The position numbers and the translations under genes are program-made. This document shows, piece after piece, positions 1 to 7,409 of a DNA stretch of 64,000 nucleotides; within the stretch, counting starts at the first letter, position 1; each line of letters opens with the position of its first letter. The notes below the pieces were generated by a model. It did no database searches. It saw only the letters and a list, made by a program, of their open reading frames with translations, and had not been told where the DNA came from. The DNA is from Duganella rivi (GTDB lineage: Bacteria; Pseudomonadota; Gammaproteobacteria; Burkholderiales; Burkholderiaceae_D), in NCBI RefSeq assembly GCF_009857435.1, contig NZ_WWCK01000002.1, positions 806,001 through 870,000 on the forward strand, in the 5' to 3' direction.

Positions 1-1007
1 TCGCCGACGAAGAAAAGAACTACGCCTTGTACGGCAAAGCGCACCTGGGCTGGGAGACCGCCGGCATTCCTATCGACGGCACGATCGGCATGCGTATCAC
101 CAAGACCGATTCGGACTTGCTCGGTAATTCGCAGGCCAACGGCGCCTATGTGCTGACGTCGAAAACGTCGAGCGATACGTCCTACCTGCCGAGCGCTAAC
201 TTCAAGGCGTCGCTGCGCGATGACGTGATTGCGCGCTTCTCGGTGACCAAGACGCTGACCCGTCCAGATTTCGCACAACTGAATCCGGGCACCGCGTACA
301 TCACGCCTAACGGCACCACGGTGCTGGCGACGGCGTCGGGCGGTAATCCAGACTTGAAGCCATTCACGGCGCGTAACTACGACGGTTCGCTCGAATACTA
401 CTTCTCATCGACCGGCATGGCCAGCCTCGCGTTGTTCCGCCACGAGTTCAAAGGCTACATCATGAACAAGGTGGTGAAGGAGACTTTCAACGGCGTGACT
501 TTTGACACCACCCGTCCGTTCAATACGGATGACGGCTACCTGCAAGGCGCCGAGGTATCGTACCGCTCCTTCTTCGACAAGCTGCCGGGTTGGCTGGGCG
601 GCTTCGGCGTGGAGGCGAATGCGACCTACACCCAGGGAGAAACCAGCTCGTCGAGCAATCCAGACTTGAACGGCAAACCGTTTGCCGGCATGTCGAAATG
701 GTCGTACAACGTGGTTGGCCTGTACGAGAAGTACGGCGTGTCGGCCCGTCTGGCCTACAACTGGCGCTCGAAGTTCACGCAGGTCTACAATGACGGCGGC
801 CCAGGCTTGGACTTGATCGCATCGGCGATGTCGTCGCTGGATGGTTCGCTGGGCTACAAGATCAACGAGAATACGTCGATCACGCTGACCGGCACCAATC
901 TGCTCAACTTCAAGTACACCGACTACTGGACTAACAAGGCACTGTATCCACGCGATACGCGCAAGTATGATCGCTCGGTAGGCTTGTTCTTGAACTGGAA
1001 GATCTAA
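1..1007 (+). CDS. TonB-dependent receptor, C-terminal part (5' end outside window)
   Basis: The reading frame is open from base 3 to the stop at 1005-1007, giving about 334 residues of a protein that begins upstream of the window. They are rich in alternating aromatic/polar strands such as ARLAYNWRSKFTQ and end in SVGLFLNWKI, typical of the last strands of an outer-membrane TonB-dependent receptor barrel. The family takes up siderophores or large sugars across the outer membrane. Here the next genes are a sugar symporter and an arabinosidase, so an arabino-oligosaccharide substrate is the natural inference. Plug and TonB box are not visible. An internal TTG at 27 is not a credible start. Confidence 0.88.
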   Translation, partial: ADEEKNYALYGKAHLGWETAGIPIDGTIGMRITKTDSDLLGNSQANGAYVLTSKTSSDTSYLPSANFKASLRDDVIARFSVTKTLTRPDFAQLNPGTAYITPNGTTVLATASGGNPDLKPFTARNYDGSLEYYFSSTGMASLALFRHEFKGYIMNKVVKETFNGVTFDTTRPFNTDDGYLQGAEVSYRSFFDKLPGWLGGFGVEANATYTQGETSSSSNPDLNGKPFAGMSKWSYNVVGLYEKYGVSARLAYNWRSKFTQVYNDGGPGLDLIASAMSSLDGSLGYKINENTSITLTGTNLLNFKYTDYWTNKALYPRDTRKYDRSVGLFLNWKI

Positions 1008-1024
1008 GTTCGTTGCTCTTTAAT

Positions 1025-1056
1025 GGCCGCGTCCCCGCTTGAGCGAGGGCGCGGCC
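1025..1056 (+). terminator. Strong intergenic hairpin after the receptor gene
   Basis: GGCCGCG (1025-1031) pairs with CGCGGCC (1050-1056). An inner CCC/CGC with GGG/GCG arm closes on a TTGA tetraloop. No long T-run follows (TCGCACTTT), so it is a partial terminator or an mRNA-stabilising 3' hairpin rather than a full stop. It would let the receptor be made in excess of the downstream symporter. Confidence 0.6.
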
Positions 1057-1077
1057 TCGCACTTTGAGGTAATCACG

Positions 1078-2430
1078 ATGTCGAATCAAAAAATGTCGGT
1101 GCTGGAGAAAATCGGTTTTGGCGCGGGCGATATGGCGCTGAACGTGGTGATCTCGTCGATGATGCTGATCATTACCTTCTTCTACACCGATATCTACGGC
1201 TTGAAGACCACTGATCTGGCGCTGATGTTCGGTGTCGTCAAATTTGTCGGCGCGATGGCGGATCTGGTGATGGGCCAGATCACCGACCGCATCACCACGC
1301 GCTGGGGGCGTTATCGTCCATGGCTGCTGTTGCTGGCCGTGCCTTACGGCGTCAGCGTGTTCTTCGTTTTCCTTACGCCGGATTGGGGCTACAGCGCCAA
1401 GCTGGTTTGGGCATACTCGACCTACATCATCATGACCATCATGACGGCAGGCGTCGGCATTCCTTACATCTCACTGCCTAGCGTGCTGTCCAAAGATCCG
1501 CAGGAGACCTTGTCGGCCAACGGCTACCGCCTGTTCTTCGCCAAGATCGGCGCCTTCATGGTGACAGTGATTGTGCCGTTGCTGTCCGAACGTCTCGGCA
1601 ACGGCAATGCGGCCGCCGGCTACGAGTTGGCCATGGCCGTGATGGCGGCGATGGGCGTGGCGCTGTTCCTGTTCTGCTTCTTCACGACGAAGGAACGCGT
1701 CCAGCACGAGATCAAGCGCCAGCCGCTGTGGGAGCAGATCAAGGTCTTGGTGCGCAATGACCAGTGGCTGATTCTGTGCGGTGTGTGCGTGACCGGCACC
1801 GTGGGTTACGTGCTGCGCGGCTCGGTGGCGATTTACTACGCCAAGTATTATCTGCACGCCGACGCGGCCACCATCTCGGCTTTCCTTTCCACCGGCGTGG
1901 TGGCGGCCATCTTGTCGATGATCGCTTCGACCTGGATCACCAAGTTCTATTGCAAGATCAAGTTGTTCCGCTGGACGCAGATCGCGGTAGGCGTGATCAG
2001 CGCCGCGATCTACTTCTTCGTCAAGCCGGGCGACGTGGTGCTGGCGTTTGCGCTGTACTTCCTGCTGTCTTTTGTGGTGGACTTGCATGCGCCGGTGTTC
2101 TGGTCAGCCATCGCCGAGACCATCGACTACGGCGTGGTCAAGACCGGCAAACGCGTTTCCGGCTTCGCTTTCGGCGGCATTTCGGTGTGCCAGAAGGCGG
2201 GCATGGGTATCGCCGGCATCGTGGTTGGACAACTGCTGGCGTACTTCGCCTATGTGCCTAACGTGGAGCAAACCGCGTTCGCATTGCACGGCATCGTCTT
2301 GATGATGACGCTAATTCCTGGTTTCTTCCACACCGTCATGGGCCTGTTGATGTTCAAGTACCGTATCAACGACGGCTACTACGCGCAGGTCAAACAGGAG
2401 ATGGGAGCGAAAGGCTATGTGGCAGTCTAA
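1078..2430 (+). CDS. GPH-family (MFS) sugar:cation symporter
   Basis: A 450-residue inner-membrane protein with about 12 hydrophobic segments. Residues 61-82 (ADLVMGQITD then RITTRWGRYRPW) are the signature loop of glycoside-pentoside-hexuronide:cation symporters, the MelB/XylP group, which import sugars with Na+ or H+. The ATG at 1078 is preferred over the in-frame TTG at 1039 because TGAGGT lies just upstream and the protein then starts at the usual MSNQKMSVLEKIGFG. Its 3' end lies against the GH43 gene, suggesting that it feeds pentose or short arabino-oligosaccharides to that cytoplasmic enzyme. The exact substrate is inferred from neighbours. Confidence 0.88.
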   Translation: MSNQKMSVLEKIGFGAGDMALNVVISSMMLIITFFYTDIYGLKTTDLALMFGVVKFVGAMADLVMGQITDRITTRWGRYRPWLLLLAVPYGVSVFFVFLTPDWGYSAKLVWAYSTYIIMTIMTAGVGIPYISLPSVLSKDPQETLSANGYRLFFAKIGAFMVTVIVPLLSERLGNGNAAAGYELAMAVMAAMGVALFLFCFFTTKERVQHEIKRQPLWEQIKVLVRNDQWLILCGVCVTGTVGYVLRGSVAIYYAKYYLHADAATISAFLSTGVVAAILSMIASTWITKFYCKIKLFRWTQIAVGVISAAIYFFVKPGDVVLAFALYFLLSFVVDLHAPVFWSAIAETIDYGVVKTGKRVSGFAFGGISVCQKAGMGIAGIVVGQLLAYFAYVPNVEQTAFALHGIVLMMTLIPGFFHTVMGLLMFKYRINDGYYAQVKQEMGAKGYVAV

Positions 2431-2446
2431 TTTTATGGAAATTGAA

Positions 2447-3394
2447 ATGGAAAACATCCTCACTCCGCTGATCGAGCAGCGCGCCGATCCGCATATCTAC
2501 CGCCACACCGATGGCTATTACTACTTCGTCGCCTCGGTGCCGGAGTACGACCGCATTGAACTGCGCCGCGCGAAAACCATCGCCGGCCTGGCCGATGCGG
2601 AGAAGGTCAACGTCTGGTACAAGCCTGACACCGGCCCTTACAGCGAATTGATTTGGGCGCCGGAACTGCACTTCAACGACGGCGCCTGGTACGTCTACTT
2701 CGCCGCCGCGCCTAGCCGCGAGATCAAGTACAAGCTGTTCCAGCACCGCATGTACGCGATCAGCACCGCCGCCGCCAATCCGCTGGAAGGCGAGTGGGAG
2801 TTCAAGGGCCAGATCGATACCGGCATCGACACCTTCTGCCTTGACGCCACCACCTTCACCCACAAGGGCCAGCTGTACTACGTGTGGGCGCAGAAGGACA
2901 ACGCCATCGAGGGCAATTCCAACATCTACATCGCGCCGATGAAAACGCCGTGGCAGCTGGGCGGTGCGCCGGTCATGCTGAGCAAGCCGGAATTCGATTG
3001 GGAGATCCGCGGCTTCTGGGTCAACGAGGGCCCGTCCATCCTGAAAAAGAACGGCAAAATCTTCCTCAGCTATTCGGCCAGCGCCACGGATGAGAACTAC
3101 GCCATGGGCCTGCTGTGGGCGGACGAAAACGCCGATGTGATGGATCCGGCATCGTGGACCAAATCGAAAGAGCCGGTGCTGCAGACCTGCTTCGATCACA
3201 AAGTCTATGGCCCCGGCCATAACAGCTTCACGGTTGGAGATGATGGCGAAACCGTGATGTTGGTTTATCATGCACGCACCTACACTGAGATTATCGGCGA
3301 CCCGCTGTGGAATCCAGACCGTCACACCTACGTTAAACCGCTGAAGTGGGACGAGCAGGGTATGCCCGTATTCGGAAAGCCGTCGATCGCCTGA
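2447..3394 (+). CDS. Glycoside hydrolase family 43, cytoplasmic arabinosidase
   Basis: A 315-residue five-bladed propeller glycosidase with no signal peptide, so cytoplasmic. The catalytic set is visible: base Asp14 in QRADPHIYRH, pKa-modulating Asp133 in LDATTF and acid Glu194 in VNEGPSI. The N-terminal pattern LIEQRADPHIYRHTDGYYYF resembles intracellular exo-acting alpha-L-arabinofuranosidases of GH43; the subfamily is my inference. The start at 2447 has GGAA six bases upstream. An ATG at 2417, overlapping the symporter's end and also with a GGGAG behind it, would add ten residues. It probably trims arabino-oligosaccharides imported by the preceding symporter. Confidence 0.88.
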   Translation: MENILTPLIEQRADPHIYRHTDGYYYFVASVPEYDRIELRRAKTIAGLADAEKVNVWYKPDTGPYSELIWAPELHFNDGAWYVYFAAAPSREIKYKLFQHRMYAISTAAANPLEGEWEFKGQIDTGIDTFCLDATTFTHKGQLYYVWAQKDNAIEGNSNIYIAPMKTPWQLGGAPVMLSKPEFDWEIRGFWVNEGPSILKKNGKIFLSYSASATDENYAMGLLWADENADVMDPASWTKSKEPVLQTCFDHKVYGPGHNSFTVGDDGETVMLVYHARTYTEIIGDPLWNPDRHTYVKPLKWDEQGMPVFGKPSIA

Positions 3395-3419
3395 TCATCC
3401 GCGCGAACGCACCAATTCC

Positions 3420-3450
3420 GGCGGCCGAGCAGGGGAACCTCTCGGCCGCC
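3420..3450 (+). terminator. Perfect 10-bp intergenic hairpin
   Basis: GGCGGCCGAG (3420-3429) and CTCGGCCGCC (3441-3450) form a perfect 10-bp stem around an 11-base loop, followed by TTGTCATT. With no strong T-tract it is best read as an attenuating or mRNA-protecting hairpin between the GH43 and mutarotase genes. Confidence 0.55.
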
Positions 3451-3469
3451 TTGTCATTAGAGAGTCAAC

Positions 3470-4528
3470 ATGCAAGCAACGATCACTGAATCCCCATTTG
3501 GCAAACTGCCCGACGGCCGCGAGGCCACGCTTTACACCCTGACCAACGCCAACGGCATGATCGCCAAGATCAGCAACCTTGGCGGCGTGATCGTGGAACT
3601 GCACGTGCCGGATCGCGACGGCGTGCTGGCCGATGTCTGCCACGGCTACGATAACGTCGACGCCTATCTGGGCGAGTCGCATTTCTTCGGTGCGCTGGTG
3701 GGCCGCTACGGCAACCGCATCGCCAACGGCCGCTTCACGCTGGACGGCCTGACTTACCAGCTGGACGTGAACAACGGCGCCAATCACCTGCACGGCGGCA
3801 GCGGTGGCTTCCATCGCCAGCTGTGGGAGGCCGAAACCTTCAACACGCCGAAGTCGGTCGGTGTAATCCTGACTTATCTGAGCATAGACGGCGACCAAGG
3901 CTATCCCGGCACCGCCGAAGTCACCGCCATCTACGAACTGCGCGACAATAACGAATTGCGTATCGCCTTCCACGCCGTTGCCGACAAGGCCACGCCGATG
4001 AATCTGACCAATCACGCTTACTTTAACCTGGCCGGCCATGGCGATATTCTCGGCCACGAGTTGACCATTCCGGCCGACGCGTACACGCCGGTCGATGCGG
4101 GCCTGATCCCGGACGGCCCGCCGGCGCCGGTGGCCGGCACGCCGTTCGACTTCCGCACCGCCACCGACATCGGTGCACGCATCGATCAAAAGGATGAGCA
4201 GCTGGGCTACGGCGCGGGCTACGATCACAACTTCGTACTGAATAAATCGGAGCCGGGCAAGCTGGAAGTGTCGGCCCGCGTGTTCGATCCCTCGTCGGGC
4301 CGTGTGCTGGAAGTGCTGTCGCAGGAGCCTGGCATCCAGTTCTACAGCGGGAACTTCCTCGGCGACTCGATCAAGGGAAAAGGGCGCATCTACGGTTATC
4401 GCAGCGGCATTTGCCTCGAACCGCAGCACTTCCCGGATTCGCCGAATCGTCCTGACTTTCCATCGACCATTTTGCGTCCGGGTGAGGAGTACACCACGGT
4501 CATGGCTTACAAGTTCAGTATCGCTTAG
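3470..4528 (+). CDS. galM: Aldose 1-epimerase (mutarotase)
   Basis: A 352-residue GalM-type mutarotase interconverting alpha and beta anomers of aldoses in the cytoplasm. Family motifs are clear: GALVGRYGNRIANGRF near residue 80, NGANHLHGGSGGFHRQLW containing the conserved His, NLTNHAYFNLAG containing the second His, and GYDHNFVL. The C-terminus has the typical GICLEPQHFPDSPN and PGEEYTTVMAYKF. In this locus it would supply the anomer used by the L-arabinose dehydrogenase after glycosidases release the opposite anomer. It is the last gene before a new promoter at about 4567. Confidence 0.95.
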   Translation: MQATITESPFGKLPDGREATLYTLTNANGMIAKISNLGGVIVELHVPDRDGVLADVCHGYDNVDAYLGESHFFGALVGRYGNRIANGRFTLDGLTYQLDVNNGANHLHGGSGGFHRQLWEAETFNTPKSVGVILTYLSIDGDQGYPGTAEVTAIYELRDNNELRIAFHAVADKATPMNLTNHAYFNLAGHGDILGHELTIPADAYTPVDAGLIPDGPPAPVAGTPFDFRTATDIGARIDQKDEQLGYGAGYDHNFVLNKSEPGKLEVSARVFDPSSGRVLEVLSQEPGIQFYSGNFLGDSIKGKGRIYGYRSGICLEPQHFPDSPNRPDFPSTILRPGEEYTTVMAYKFSIA

Positions 4529-4530
4529 TC

Positions 4531-4557
4531 ATATCAATTTCGGTATCGATATCGATA
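4531..4557. promoter_or_regulatory. Candidate operator: ATATCAA box plus 14-bp palindrome
   Basis: ATATCAATTTCGGTAT (4531-4546) matches the box at 18383-18398 in 12 of 16 positions, and each lies exactly 36 bases upstream of its -35. It overlaps a perfect palindrome TATCGATATCGATA (4544-4557). Its centre is about 65 bases upstream of the predicted transcription start, the usual location of a LysR recognition site. Binding by the local LysR protein is inferred. Confidence 0.6.
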
Positions 4558-4566
4558 AACAATTTA

Positions 4567-4596
4567 TTGGAAAGTTATCTCAGTCCGCCTTAGTAT
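4567..4596 (+). promoter_or_regulatory. Predicted promoter of the arabonate-pathway operon
   Basis: -35 TTGGAA (4567-4572), an 18-base spacer and -10 TAGTAT (4591-4596). Both hexamers deviate from consensus, as expected of an activator-dependent promoter. The same TTGGA(A/T)-N18-TAGTAT arrangement precedes the ABC importer at 18419-18448. Confidence 0.55.
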
Positions 4597-4607
4597 GCCT
4601 TATCGAT

Positions 4608-4634
4608 GCGGGGGCATGATATTCACGTCCCCGC
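4608..4634 (+). other. 5' leader hairpin
   Basis: GCGGGG (4608-4613) pairs with CCCCGC (4629-4634) in the untranslated leader, about 25 bases ahead of the dehydratase start and just upstream of its GAGGAG ribosome site. It could stabilise the mRNA. No riboswitch fold is recognisable. Confidence 0.4.
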
Positions 4635-4658
4635 ACAGGAAAAACTGAGGAGAAATGC

Positions 4659-6401
4659 ATGTCTGAGAATGACAAAAAGGTGAAGCTGCGCTCCGCCGAG
4701 TGGTTTGGTACGCAAGACAAAAACGGCTTCATGTACCGTAGCTGGATGAAGAATCAGGGCATCCCTGATCACGAATTTGAAGGCAAGCCGATTATCGGCA
4801 TCTGCAACACCTGGTCTGAACTGACTCCTTGTAACGCGCATTTCCGCAAGCTGGCGGAACACGTCAAGCGCGGCATCTACGAAGCCGGCGGCTTCCCAGT
4901 TGAATTCCCAGTTTTCTCCAATGGCGAATCGAACCTGCGTCCAACCGCCATGTTGACCCGTAACCTGGCGTCGATGGACGTGGAAGAATCGATCCGCGGT
5001 AATCCGATGGACGGCGTGGTGCTGCTGGTCGGCTGCGACAAGACCACTCCGGCGCTGCTGATGGGCGCTGCCTCGGTGGATATCCCGACCATCGTCGTTA
5101 CCGGCGGCCCTATGCTGAACGGTAAACTGAACGGCAAAAATATCGGCTCCGGCACCGCTGTCTGGCAGCTGCATGAACAAGTTAAAGCCGGTGAAATCTC
5201 GATGCACGAGTTCATTGGCGCGGAAGCGGGCCACTCGCGTTCTGCCGGTACTTGCAACACCATGGGCACCGCATCGACCATGGCCTGCATGGCCGAATCG
5301 CTGGGCACCTCGCTGCCGCACAACGCCGCCATCCCTGCCGTGGATGCGCGCCGTTACGTGCTGGCCCATATGTCCGGCATCCGCATCGTGGAGATGGTGA
5401 AGCAGGATCTGAAGCTGTCGAAGATCCTGACCAAAGAGAATTTTGAAAACGCGATCCGCGTCAATGCCGCTATCGGTGGTTCGACCAACGCCGTGATCCA
5501 CTTGAAGGCCATCGCCGGCCGTATTGGTGTCGATCTGGAACTGGAAGACTGGACGCGCGTAGGCCGCGGCACCCCGACCATCGTCGACTTGCTGCCTTCG
5601 GGCCGCTTCCTGATGGAAGAGTTCTACTACGCCGGCGGCCTGCCGGGCGTGATCCGCCGCATGGGCGACGGTAACATCCTGCCGCATCCGAACGCGCTGA
5701 CCGTCAACGGCAAGACTATCTGGGAAAACTGCCAGGACGCGCCGATCTACGACGCAGAAGTGATCCGCACGCTGGATAACCCGATCCGCAAGGACGGCGG
5801 CATCTGCATCTTGCGCGGCAACCTGGCGCCGCGCGGCGCGGTGCTAAAACCATCGGCAGCGACGCCGGAACTGATGCAGCATCGCGGCAAGGCCGTGGTG
5901 TTTGAAGACTTTGAACACTACAAGTCGCGCATCATGGATCCTGATCTGGATGTCGATAAAGACTCCATCCTGGTGATGAAAAACTGCGGCCCGAAAGGTT
6001 ATCCAGGCATGGCGGAAGTGGGCAATATGGGCCTGCCGCCGAAGTTGCTGGCAGCCGGTGTGAAAGACATGGTGCGTATCTCGGATGCGCGCATGAGCGG
6101 TACGGCATATGGCACCGTGGTGCTGCACGTAGCGCCGGAAGCCATGGCAGGCGGCCCGCTGGGCATCGTCAAAGACGGCGACTACATCACGCTGGACTGC
6201 GCAGGCGGTCAATTGAATCTGGAGATTTCGGACGAAGAAATGGCGGCACGCCAGGCTGTCCGCGTTCAAGGCAGCGCACCGGGGCCGAAGACCGGCTACC
6301 AGCAGCTGTACATCGAACACGTGCTGCAAGCCGACGAAGGCTGCGACTTCGACTTCCTGGTCGGCAAGCGCGGTTCGGCCGTGCCGCGCCACTCGCACTA
6401 A
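4659..6401 (+). CDS. IlvD/Edd-family dehydratase, probable L-arabonate dehydratase
   Basis: A 580-residue iron-sulfur dehydratase that removes water from a sugar acid to give a 2-keto-3-deoxy acid (EC 4.2.1.25 for L-arabonate). Presumed [2Fe-2S] ligands are Cys58 (ELTPCN), Cys126 (VGCDKTTP) and Cys199 (GTCNTMG). Their spacing of 68 and 73 residues is that known for pentonate dehydratases of this family. Length and the RSAEWFG...FMYRSWMKNQG start also fit that clade rather than IlvD itself. GAGGAG precedes the ATG. It begins an operon with AraD1, a ketoglutaric semialdehyde dehydrogenase and an SDR. D-xylonate is the alternative substrate; the surrounding arabinanases favour L-arabonate. Confidence 0.88.
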   Translation: MSENDKKVKLRSAEWFGTQDKNGFMYRSWMKNQGIPDHEFEGKPIIGICNTWSELTPCNAHFRKLAEHVKRGIYEAGGFPVEFPVFSNGESNLRPTAMLTRNLASMDVEESIRGNPMDGVVLLVGCDKTTPALLMGAASVDIPTIVVTGGPMLNGKLNGKNIGSGTAVWQLHEQVKAGEISMHEFIGAEAGHSRSAGTCNTMGTASTMACMAESLGTSLPHNAAIPAVDARRYVLAHMSGIRIVEMVKQDLKLSKILTKENFENAIRVNAAIGGSTNAVIHLKAIAGRIGVDLELEDWTRVGRGTPTIVDLLPSGRFLMEEFYYAGGLPGVIRRMGDGNILPHPNALTVNGKTIWENCQDAPIYDAEVIRTLDNPIRKDGGICILRGNLAPRGAVLKPSAATPELMQHRGKAVVFEDFEHYKSRIMDPDLDVDKDSILVMKNCGPKGYPGMAEVGNMGLPPKLLAAGVKDMVRISDARMSGTAYGTVVLHVAPEAMAGGPLGIVKDGDYITLDCAGGQLNLEISDEEMAARQAVRVQGSAPGPKTGYQQLYIEHVLQADEGCDFDFLVGKRGSAVPRHSH

Positions 6402-6416
6402 TCCCGGAGACTCCTC

Positions 6417-7409
6417 ATGCTACTCGTACAATTTAAAAATGAACAAGGCGCGCGCAAGGTCGGCGTGCTGGAAGATAAAACCATCCGCATCATCGACGGC
6501 TACAGCACCACTTACGCGCTGGCCCAGGATGCGATCCGTAAGTCGGTTGGCCTGGCTGCGCTGGCGGAAAAAGCCATCGGCGCGCAAACCACCTCGTTTG
6601 AAGCCGTTGCGGCGGCAGGCCGCCTGCTGTCGCCGCTCGATCACAGCGACGATGCGCACACCTACGTTACCGGCACCGGCCTGACCCACTTGGGCAGCGC
6701 CGACACCCGCGACGCCATGCACAAGAAAATCGGCGGCGATGTTGAATCGCTGAGCGATTCGATGAAGATGTTCCGCATGGGCGTTGAAGGCGGCAAGCCT
6801 GCGCCAGGTACGGCGGGTGTGCAGCCGGAATGGTTCTACAAGGGCGACGGCTCGATCGTTGCAGCCAGCGGCCAGGATTTGAATATGCCGGACTTCGCGC
6901 TGGACGGCGGTGAAGAGCCGGAAGTGGCCGGCCTGTATGTGATCGGCGACGACGGCCAGCCTTACCGTGTCGGCTTCGCCATCGGTAACGAGTTCTCGGA
7001 TCACGTGACCGAGCGCCAGAACTACCTGTACCTCGCGCATTCCAAACTGCGCGTCTGCGGCCTTGGCCCGGCGCTGCTGGTGGGCGAGGCGCCGGCCAGC
7101 ATCGAGGGCACCTCGCGCATCTACGATAAAGAGGGCAAGGTACGCTGGCAGAAGCCGTTCTTCAGCGGCGAGCAGAATATGTCGCACACCATCGCCAATC
7201 TTGAGCATCACCACTTCAAGTATGCGCTGTTCAAGCGTCCGGGCGACGTGCATGTGCACTTCTTCGGCACCGCGACCTTGAGCGTGGCCGATAACATCTC
7301 GGTGCAGCCGGGTGAAACGTTTGAAATCGAATCGCCGCAATTCGGCCCGGCGCTGCGCAACAAACTGGCCGTATTCAAAACCGAAGTCGCCAAGGTGAAG
7401 GCATTATGA
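6417..7409 (+). CDS. AraD1-type FAH-fold 2-keto-3-deoxy-pentonate dehydratase
   Basis: A 330-residue protein with the fumarylacetoacetate-hydrolase fold in its C-terminal two thirds. The metal-binding acidic motif GGEEPEVAGLYVIG and the following VGFAIGNEFSDHV are visible. In sugar-acid pathways this clade (AraD1, relatives of XylX) converts 2-keto-3-deoxy-pentonate to 2-oxoglutaric semialdehyde, replacing the DHDPS-like enzyme of the better known Azospirillum route. It sits 15 bases after the dehydratase and overlaps the next gene by four bases (ATGA), so translational coupling is expected. The reaction is inferred from family and neighbours. Confidence 0.82.
   Translation: MLLVQFKNEQGARKVGVLEDKTIRIIDGYSTTYALAQDAIRKSVGLAALAEKAIGAQTTSFEAVAAAGRLLSPLDHSDDAHTYVTGTGLTHLGSADTRDAMHKKIGGDVESLSDSMKMFRMGVEGGKPAPGTAGVQPEWFYKGDGSIVAASGQDLNMPDFALDGGEEPEVAGLYVIGDDGQPYRVGFAIGNEFSDHVTERQNYLYLAHSKLRVCGLGPALLVGEAPASIEGTSRIYDKEGKVRWQKPFFSGEQNMSHTIANLEHHHFKYALFKRPGDVHVHFFGTATLSVADNISVQPGETFEIESPQFGPALRNKLAVFKTEVAKVKAL

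Noticed and set aside
4599..4634. Riboswitch in the leader of the dehydratase gene
   Set aside because: Only one simple hairpin is visible and no known aptamer core could be recognised.
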